DNA of 64,000 bases, from the NCBI GenBank assembly GCA_020633325.1, contig JACKDX010000001.1:1612001-1676000 (forward strand), written 5' to 3'. Shown here piece by piece: positions 58,853-64,000 of the stretch; the first letter of the stretch is position 1; every line of letters begins with the position of its first letter. This stretch comes from Myxococcales bacterium (lineage in GTDB: Bacteria > Myxococcota_A > Polyangia > Polyangiales > GCA-016699535). Under the pieces are notes generated by a model, which made no database searches, was not told the DNA's origin, and saw only the letters and a program-made list of their open reading frames with translations. Position numbers and translations under genes: made by a program.

Positions 58853-59425
58853 TCACGATTCGCCGAATAGGCGATCGAGGCTTATGGCGGCCGCGGTGCG
58901 CACTGAAAGATGATTGTAATCACTGTGTTCCCGAAGCGGCGCCAAGACACTGTCAGAGACTTCGAAGGCAGTGTCCGCCAAGCCATGCCCCGTCCCGTAA
59001 AGAATCAGCGTAGGCTCTACAGCCTCCCTGATTGCCTCGCCGGCTTCGGCATAGTCTATAATCCGCGCACATTCCCGTCGGCGAGCGCCTGTTGCCCAAA
59101 TTCGAGGCGCTCCTCCACAAGCGCGGCGGATATGCGCTTGCGCATCCTGAATACTTCCGAGCACCGTGCATGTCCATAGTGCGACGGCGCGCTTCGGGAC
59201 CCGATCTTTGCCCCGGCCATGCCGCCAGTGAGTGAGCAAGTGCTCAACCAGCTCTCGCTGGGCCAGGATGGGGGTGATCAGCAAAAATCCGCCTAAGCCA
59301 TAACTTCTTGCCAACCTGGAAAAATCATGAACATCCAAGTTCGTGACGGCCGTGGTCACCACATTTCCGGCTCGGTCGAGTACGGGATGATGTACCAGTG
59401 CAATATAAACGCGGGAGCGAGTCAC
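58853..59425 (-). CDS. RNA methyltransferase (Methyltrn_RNA_4 family)
   Basis: A 190-residue protein matching PF09936, a SPOUT-like methyltransferase domain found beside trmD in many bacteria: VYIALVHHPVLDRAGNVVTTAVTNLDVHDFSR and TLILYGTGHGLAD. Substrate unknown, presumed tRNA or rRNA. Overlaps trmD by four bases (ATGA). Confidence 0.9.
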   Translation of the reverse strand: MTRSRVYIALVHHPVLDRAGNVVTTAVTNLDVHDFSRLARSYGLGGFLLITPILAQRELVEHLLTHWRHGRGKDRVPKRAVALWTCTVLGSIQDAQAHIRRACGGAPRIWATGARRRECARIIDYAEAGEAIREAVEPTLILYGTGHGLADTAFEVSDSVLAPLREHSDYNHLSVRTAAAISLDRLFGES

Positions 59426-60153
59426 AGCGGCTTTTTGGTGCGTGTTGCTACGACTTCCTCGATTGACGGATCTCGATGCTTGCTCAAAAGATCTGGACGG
59501 CGAGCGCGCGTGCGCGCCAGCGATTGGGCGCGGCGCCAGGCGGCGATTTGTTGGTGATCGCCCGAACGCAAGACCTCGGGAACATGTTGGCCGCGAAATG
59601 ATACGGGTCGGGTGAAATGGGGGTGCTCCAGTAAGCCTTCATTGAACGATTCTTGTACTGAAGAGATAGGATTGCCGAGGACGCCGGGCACCAGACGCGC
59701 AATGCACTCAATTACGGCCATCGCAGCTGTTTCTCCACCCATGAGCACGAAATCGCCGATGGACAGCTCTTCGCACATTTGGGCACTTACCCGTTCATCG
59801 ATTCCTTCGTAGCGGCCACACACCAACACAATGTGACGTTCGCTGCTCAGCCTCACTGCATCATTCTGCGTGAAGGGTGTTCCTGAGGGAGTGAGTAAAA
59901 TTCGGCGCGAAACGCCGTGTAGCGCTTCCAGGTTCTCGACCGCACTGATAATGGGCCCTGGCCGCATCACCATGCCCCCTCCGCCGCCATAGGGCTCGTC
60001 ATCCACGCTGCGGTGCTTGTCCGTGGCAAACAGACGCGGACTAAGACACGTCTCGGCAACCAATCCCGATGCAATGGCTTTCCCCAGGATGCCCCCGGTG
60101 AAAAAGGGGACGAAAAACTCTGGAAAAATCGTGACGATACCAAAACGCATCAT
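59422..60153 (-). CDS. trmD: tRNA (guanine-N1)-methyltransferase
   Basis: A 243-residue SPOUT enzyme methylating G37 of tRNAs. It has FPEFFVPFF, YGGGGGMVMRPGPI, GRYEGIDERV and SIGDFVLMGGETAA, the knot-forming motifs of TrmD. Overlaps rimM by four bases (ATGA) and the following methyltransferase by four. Confidence 0.96.
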   Translation of the reverse strand: MMRFGIVTIFPEFFVPFFTGGILGKAIASGLVAETCLSPRLFATDKHRSVDDEPYGGGGGMVMRPGPIISAVENLEALHGVSRRILLTPSGTPFTQNDAVRLSSERHIVLVCGRYEGIDERVSAQMCEELSIGDFVLMGGETAAMAVIECIARLVPGVLGNPISSVQESFNEGLLEHPHFTRPVSFRGQHVPEVLRSGDHQQIAAWRRAQSLARTRARRPDLLSKHRDPSIEEVVATRTKKPL

Positions 60154-60674
60154 TCACGGCCCGTAATGTCCAAGCGATCCCAATTTCGAACCGTTATGAA
60201 ACGGCGTACAAGATCTACATCCGCGATGTAATCCTCCAACAAGGGTATTTCGCACACCCCATCGGGGCATTGCACCAAAAGACACGATACAGAAGGATAA
60301 TCGAGCACATCCGTTACTGTACCCGCCAGTCCCGGCTCCAGTTGCACGGTCATGCCTAGCAGATCGCGATGGTAGTATTCACCCTCTTTTGGCTCTGGCA
60401 GCGCTGACCTCGGGACGCAGACCTCGAAACCACGCAGAGCGTCCGCATCCTCGCGCGAGGAGCAACCCACAATCTCCAAGCGCAATAAGTTATTTTGCTG
60501 CTGAGCGCTAACGATCTGTACCTTGCGAGGAGGGCCTCCGCGTGCGAGCCACACTTCCTCTTGCTCCGCCAGTAGGTGGGATGCTGGATTGTAGACGGCG
60601 ACTCTCAACGCCCCCCGGATCCCGTGGGGCTTGGCCACCACACCCAACGCCACCAACTCGTCTTCGTTATTCAA
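60150..60674 (-). CDS. rimM: 16S rRNA processing protein RimM
   Basis: A 174-residue 30S maturation factor binding S19. The N-terminal barrel starts ALGVVAKPHGIRGALRV, and the PRC-barrel follows with EYYHRDLLGMTV and ending RFITVRNWDRLDI. Overlaps khpA by eight bases and trmD by four. Confidence 0.95.
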   Translation of the reverse strand: MNNEDELVALGVVAKPHGIRGALRVAVYNPASHLLAEQEEVWLARGGPPRKVQIVSAQQQNNLLRLEIVGCSSREDADALRGFEVCVPRSALPEPKEGEYYHRDLLGMTVQLEPGLAGTVTDVLDYPSVSCLLVQCPDGVCEIPLLEDYIADVDLVRRFITVRNWDRLDITGRE

Positions 60675-60921
60675 GAATTTCTAAAACCGCGCGCTTGCCG
60701 GAGCGTGCTGAAGTGGCGGAAAGCAGCGTTCGCATGGCGCGTGCGGTCCGGCCATCCTTACCGATAACTTTGCCTAGATCCTCGCTATCCACGGTAAGCT
60801 CTAAGATTAAGGTTTGCTCGCCCTCAACCGCCTGCACATTGACGGCATCCGGCTTATCCACAAGGGATCTTGCGATATACTCGATCAGCTCCTTGACGTG
60901 CTGCATGTGGGGCTCACCCAT
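60667..60921 (-). CDS. khpA: KH-domain RNA-binding protein KhpA
   Basis: An 84-residue protein with a single type II KH domain: IEYIARSLVDKPDAV, and the VIGKDGRTARAMRTL GxxG-containing loop. Known partner of KhpB in small RNA and cell-wall regulation in Gram-positives. Lies five bases after rpsP, as is common. Confidence 0.94.
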   Translation of the reverse strand: MGEPHMQHVKELIEYIARSLVDKPDAVNVQAVEGEQTLILELTVDSEDLGKVIGKDGRTARAMRTLLSATSARSGKRAVLEILE

Positions 60922-60926
60922 CGGGC

Positions 60927-61184
60927 CTAAGCAGCCTGGACGGAGGTGGCCTTTTTGTGATCGCGTAAGATCTTTTGCAGTGTCTCACTGACCTGGGCGC
61001 CGTGAGCAGTCCAGTACTCAACGCGTGCATGATCGATCGTGGCCTCGGCGTTAGGCTTGGCTGGATCGTACGTGCCAATTTGTTCTAAGAAACGGCCGTC
61101 CCGTTTGTATTTAGCATCGGTGACTACCACGTGATAAAAAGGATGTTTCTTTGTGCCGAAGCGAGATAAGCGGATTTTGACCAT
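60927..61184 (-). CDS. rpsP: 30S ribosomal protein S16
   Basis: An 85-residue ribosomal protein starting MVKIRLSRFGTKKHPFYHVVV, a perfect family start. It heads the rpsP-khpA-rimM-trmD-methyltransferase-rplS cluster. The ffh gene that often precedes it is absent; an acyl-CoA dehydrogenase gene lies upstream instead. Confidence 0.98.
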   Translation of the reverse strand: MVKIRLSRFGTKKHPFYHVVVTDAKYKRDGRFLEQIGTYDPAKPNAEATIDHARVEYWTAHGAQVSETLQKILRDHKKATSVQAA

Positions 61185-61278
61185 GAGACATTCCTGAGAC
61201 TACGAAGCAAGGGCGGAACCTACTCGCAGGGACGCGCCTCGTCAAGCACGCGGGCCGGTACTGCGCGCTAATGCGCGG

Positions 61279-61287
61279 ATTATCACA
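61279..61287 (-). promoter_or_regulatory. Possible extended -10 promoter for the rpsP cluster
   Basis: On the minus strand TGT-GATAAT forms an extended -10 element about 95 bases before the rpsP start, within the 181-base gap after the acyl-CoA dehydrogenase gene. No convincing -35 is present. Confidence 0.3.
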
Positions 61288-61365
61288 AGTATTTAGCTTA
61301 GTTACGCACCGAGCCGGGACTTGCGAAGTAACACCTGCGTCTCTCCGATGCAGCAAAATTTGCAG

Positions 61366-62508
61366 TTAAAGAAGGACTCTTCGCGCGATGACCATACGCT
61401 GAACCTCGCTGGTTCCTTCGCCGATTTCACACAGCTTGGCATCACGCAAATGGCGCTCGACCACGTAATCTCGGGTGTAACCATACCCACCATGTATTTG
61501 GAGCGCCCGACTGCAGACGCGCGAGGCGGCTTCTGAGCTGTAGAGCTTGGCCATGGAGGCCTCCAAGCTGTATGGCTTGTTCTCATCCGCGAGGTTTGCA
61601 GCGCGCCAAACAAGTTGGCGTGCTGCATCAAGTTCCATGCGCGAGTCAGCAATCATCCATTGGATGGCTTGATAGTGTTGAATCGTCTGCCCGAACTGCG
61701 AGCGCTCCTTCGAATACGCAATCGCTCGGTCTAGTGCGCCTTCTCCGAGACCGAGCGCCAGAGCAGCGATGCTGATGCGGCCGGTATCAAGGATGCGCAG
61801 AGTGTCCAAAAATCCATTTCCCTCCTGCCCGATACGCTGTGAGTCCGGTATCTCAACATCGGTAAAGCTAAGCTCAACGGTTTCACACGCGCGCATGCCG
61901 AGTTTCTCAATATGCTGACTGACCCCAACACCACGGGTCCCCTTCTCGATCGCAAAAGCCGTGATGCCACGTTGGCGCTTCTCGGGTTCGCTGACGGCCA
62001 TGACCACGCAAACGCCAGCACTTTCGCCATGCGTGATAAACTGCTTGCTGCCGTTGATGAGCCATCCACTTTCGGTGCGAACGGCGCGTGTTCGCATGCT
62101 GCCGGCAGCGTCCGAGCCCGATCCCGGCTCGGTCAGCGCCCAGGCGCCTAACCATTCACCACTCGCAAGCTTTGGCAGATAGCGCTCGCATTGCGCATCG
62201 GTCCCAAAACTCGCAATGTGAGAGGAGCCCAGTCCGTTATGGGCAGCGACACTTAGCGCGAGGGACCCGTCCTCCCGGGCTATCTCTTCCACCACCAACG
62301 CATACGCGAGGATGCCAAGGCCTGCCCCGCCGTACGCTTCGGGAATGCGAATGCCCCAAAACCCGAGCTCGCCTACGCGCGTGATCATGCTCGCCGGCAT
62401 GCGCTCCGCCTTATCCCACTCGACCGCTAAAGGACGCACCTCGCGCTGCGCAAACTCTCTCGCGGTCACTTGCACGGAACGATGAAGCGCGTCGAGCTGA
62501 AAGTTCAC
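61366..62508 (-). CDS. Acyl-CoA dehydrogenase
   Basis: A 380-residue FAD enzyme oxidising acyl-CoA at C2-C3. Conserved features: LTEPGSGSDA, NGSKQFITHG, GYGYTRDYVVERHLRDAK, and the catalytic Glu in IGEGTSEVQ near the end. Similar to short-chain or branched-chain enzymes. It precedes the mutase small-subunit gene by 42 bases on the same strand, so both may serve branched-chain or propionyl-CoA degradation. Confidence 0.95.
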   Translation of the reverse strand: MNFQLDALHRSVQVTAREFAQREVRPLAVEWDKAERMPASMITRVGELGFWGIRIPEAYGGAGLGILAYALVVEEIAREDGSLALSVAAHNGLGSSHIASFGTDAQCERYLPKLASGEWLGAWALTEPGSGSDAAGSMRTRAVRTESGWLINGSKQFITHGESAGVCVVMAVSEPEKRQRGITAFAIEKGTRGVGVSQHIEKLGMRACETVELSFTDVEIPDSQRIGQEGNGFLDTLRILDTGRISIAALALGLGEGALDRAIAYSKERSQFGQTIQHYQAIQWMIADSRMELDAARQLVWRAANLADENKPYSLEASMAKLYSSEAASRVCSRALQIHGGYGYTRDYVVERHLRDAKLCEIGEGTSEVQRMVIARRVLL

Positions 62509-62550
62509 CGCCGGAGTATAGCCTCAACAACGAAAAATTTCAGAAATCCG

Positions 62551-62958
62551 CTAAGCCGCTTTCGGCGTGATATGGCTGTGAATCCACGCGATGATCTCCG
62601 CTAATGGGGTGCCCGGAGTGAATATTGCATGCACCCCTTGTTGCCTCAGCATCTCGATGTCGTCGTCGGGAACGATGCCTCCACCGAAAACGATAATATC
62701 CTCGGCATCACGTTGCTTGAGGGCCGCCATCACGGCAGGAAACAGGGTGCGATGGGCGCCCGACATGATTGAGAGCCCCACCGCGTCCACATCTTCCTGC
62801 ACCGCCGCCCGGGCGATCATATCTGGTGTTTGGTGCAAGCCCGTGTAAATCACCTCGAAGCCGGCATCCCGGAGCGCACGTGCCACCACTTTTGCCCCGC
62901 GATCATGTCCGTCGAGCCCTGGCTTGGCCACCAATATGCGCACCCGTCGGCTGTCCAT
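62551..62958 (-). CDS. Cobalamin-binding small subunit of methylmalonyl-CoA mutase
   Basis: A 135-residue B12-binding domain with the DGHDRG motif (His ligand to cobalt) and the GLSIMSGAH Ser loop and GGGIVPDDD Gly loop. It is the partner needed by the large subunit at 17210-18874, which lacks this domain. ATG 62958 was chosen as the family start; an upstream in-frame start to 63057 adds unlikely residues. AAGGA directly abuts the ATG. Confidence 0.93.
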   Translation of the reverse strand: MDSRRVRILVAKPGLDGHDRGAKVVARALRDAGFEVIYTGLHQTPDMIARAAVQEDVDAVGLSIMSGAHRTLFPAVMAALKQRDAEDIIVFGGGIVPDDDIEMLRQQGVHAIFTPGTPLAEIIAWIHSHITPKAA

Positions 62959-63163
62959 TCCTTGATAATACGACGGAACCGGCGTTTGCTTCAAATATCC
63001 CCAAAAACACGCAAAACCTCCAGGTAGGATTTTAGCTGAATTGCATTGGGTCAGCATTCCCCATCATCCCTCGCCCTTAGGGTGTTGAAATGATGGGCGG
63101 TTTTAAGGGAGCTGCAGTCGGCACCGTTCTTGCATCAACTTACATCCCTTACGGAGAAGAAAT

Positions 63164-63758
63164 ATGGATATCAATTATAAAGGCGCCTGGGTTGCGTGCA
63201 TGCTGGGAATCAATCTCGCGGCATGTGGTGCAATAAACGACCAAGGCTATGATTCAGAAGATAATGCCGTAACAACGCTCGATGAGCCGATCGGCCATCT
63301 CGCAGCTAATGGTTTAAGAATCGTAAACGATGTGCAGGAAGTGTTCGCAATTAACGCTACGCTTTAGTGGTTTATTCCTCTCCGTCGGCCATGCAGGGCG
63401 GACGACTGCGAGGTAAAAACCTATTCGTTCTATTCGCACGGGGTCTTGTTCTTTGAGAGATCTGTGTTTGACGCCGTGGAACCGGAAAACTGTGCCATTG
63501 AAAATCCAGCGACTTGTGGCTCCGATCTCTGTATTAATCTCGATACTGATACGCAACATTGTGGAGGATGTTTCTTGTCTTGTAGCTCGGGTGAGCTCTG
63601 TAGCTAGGGGGCTTGCGTGGCCACCGCACCGTGTAAATTCAAGAAACTATTTGGGGATGAAGGCGTGGTACGACTCAGGCACAACATTGAACCACTGCTT
63701 ATGTGACGATGGCACGTGGGTATCGCAGACTGGTCAGTACTGTAAGAACTGGAACTAG
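63164..63758 (+). pseudogene. Decayed Cys-rich lipoprotein gene
   Basis: Starts with a good ribosome binding site (GGAG) and a lipoprotein signal (GINLAACG). After 67 codons the frame meets TAG at 63365. The same frame continues into a Cys-rich domain of a type common in myxobacteria (NPATCGSDLC, TQHCGGCFLSC, SGELCS), meets a second TAG at 63605, then GACVATAPC. A further frameshift around 63640-63660 leads to a Cys-rich C-terminus (LNHCLCDDGTWVSQ, GQYC) ending at 63758. Two stops plus a frameshift mean it is almost certainly non-functional; the first 67 residues might still be made. Confidence 0.7.
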
Positions 63759-63863
63759 CTGGATTCTTTCGATTGCATCCTGCCGCATTATTGCAGGCGG
63801 CCGTGTCGGAGTGTTCCGCGCCGTTCCTTCCCGCTAGTGATCGACGTTCGGTATGACTGACCG

Positions 63864-64000
63864 TCACATGGGCATGATGCTGTGTTTCTTCTTTGGGTTT
63901 AAGGCGTCTTGCCGTGCATAAAGGCGAAAACGTCGTGCCAGTTCTTCACGGAGGCCCTCTATAGCGACGATATCATCTACGACCAATTCTGAGGCCAAGA
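63864..64000 (-). CDS. Acyl-CoA carboxylase carboxyltransferase subunit, C-terminus (partial)
   Basis: The last 44 codons of a gene entering from the right edge. The reading ends ...NPKKKHSIMPM followed by TGA. The pattern VVDDIVAIEGLREELARRF then xKKHxxxPx is the characteristic C-terminus of propionyl/acetyl-CoA carboxylase beta subunits (PccB ends with a KHANIPL-type tail). The upstream gene would lie beyond 64000. It fits with the methylmalonyl-CoA mutase small subunit and acyl-CoA dehydrogenase nearby, suggesting a propionyl-CoA to succinyl-CoA route. Confidence 0.75.
   Translation of the reverse strand, partial: LASELVVDDIVAIEGLREELARRFRLYARQDALNPKKKHSIMPM

Noticed and set aside
63164..63758. 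TAG codons read as pyrrolysine or by suppression
   Set aside because: No pyrrolysine genes are in the window, and a frameshift is also needed, so decay is the simpler explanation.

Overview
The window looks like a chromosomal segment of a myxobacterium-like member of the Myxococcota (former Deltaproteobacteria). This is an inference from gene content: a type IV pilin cluster next to a PilR-type sigma-54 activator, a Ser/Thr kinase with PEGA repeats, a stand-alone GspE N-terminal/GAF-like protein, many lipoproteins (one with the Cys-rich CxxGxC style typical of the group), and two cobalamin-dependent enzymes. No phage, insertion sequence, CRISPR array, rRNA or tRNA gene was seen. Coding density is very high, and many neighbouring genes overlap by 1-4 bases.

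Layout. 1-3.9 kb: start of a probable parB, then parA (minus), a 55-residue small protein with a good terminator, a small membrane protein, a MATE exporter and methionine aminopeptidase (plus). 3.9-10.2 kb: a tight nine-gene minus-strand sulfur operon. It encodes a CymR-like Rrf2 regulator, CysK, the sulfur carrier CysO with a C-terminal tail beyond its Gly-Gly, CysM, a JAMM protease, AprA- and AprB-type APS reductase subunits, a metallophosphatase and a Rieske protein. 10.2-15.3 kb: full-length MetH, Ddl and a small PHA-system protein. 15.5-22.7 kb: a HARE-HTH protein with an apparently dead Mrr-like nuclease fold, methylmalonyl-CoA mutase large subunit coupled to a MshEN/GAF-like protein, a histidine kinase with a pseudo-receiver, and a cysteine desulfurase. 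22.8-29.6 kb: mnmA, a lipoprotein, nrdR, ribD, ribE, a flippase-like membrane protein, a secreted protein and lysC. 29.6-33.8 kb: a ComEA-like protein, an outer-membrane barrel, a YfgM/BamB-like pair and an enoyl-CoA hydratase.

33.9-39.4 kb: the pilus region, with a PilR-type activator, three pilin paralogues, a lipoprotein, a TPR protein, and a strong sigma-54 promoter preceded by two identical TGAC-N7-GTCA dyads 33 bp apart. 39.4-49.2 kb: PEGA kinase, a large phosphodiester-glycosidase-like protein, a TPR-HTH protein, a methyltransferase, a glycosyltransferase, a DUF192 lipoprotein and a universal stress protein. 49.3-55.6 kb: CobA-HemD fusion and HemB (uroporphyrinogen/precorrin-2), then the complete bacterial N-degron set clpS-clpA-aat. 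55.6-61.2 kb: two lipoproteins, a prephenate dehydrogenase/dehydratase fusion, and the rpsP-khpA-rimM-trmD-methyltransferase-rplS translation cluster. 61.4-64 kb: acyl-CoA dehydrogenase, the B12-binding mutase subunit, a decayed Cys-rich lipoprotein gene and the C-terminus of an acyl-CoA carboxylase carboxyltransferase.

How the genes work together. The sulfur operon could reduce activated sulfate and load sulfide onto both free O-acetylserine and a protein carrier. Siroheme precursors from CobA-HemD/HemB would support sulfite reduction, and cobalamin would support MetH and methylmalonyl-CoA mutase. The right edge (acyl-CoA dehydrogenase, mutase small subunit, carboxyltransferase), with the mutase large subunit 44 kb away, outlines a propionyl-CoA/methylmalonyl-CoA route. 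The most notable material is the AprAB-CysO-JAMM operon and the PilR/sigma-54 control region of pilA.
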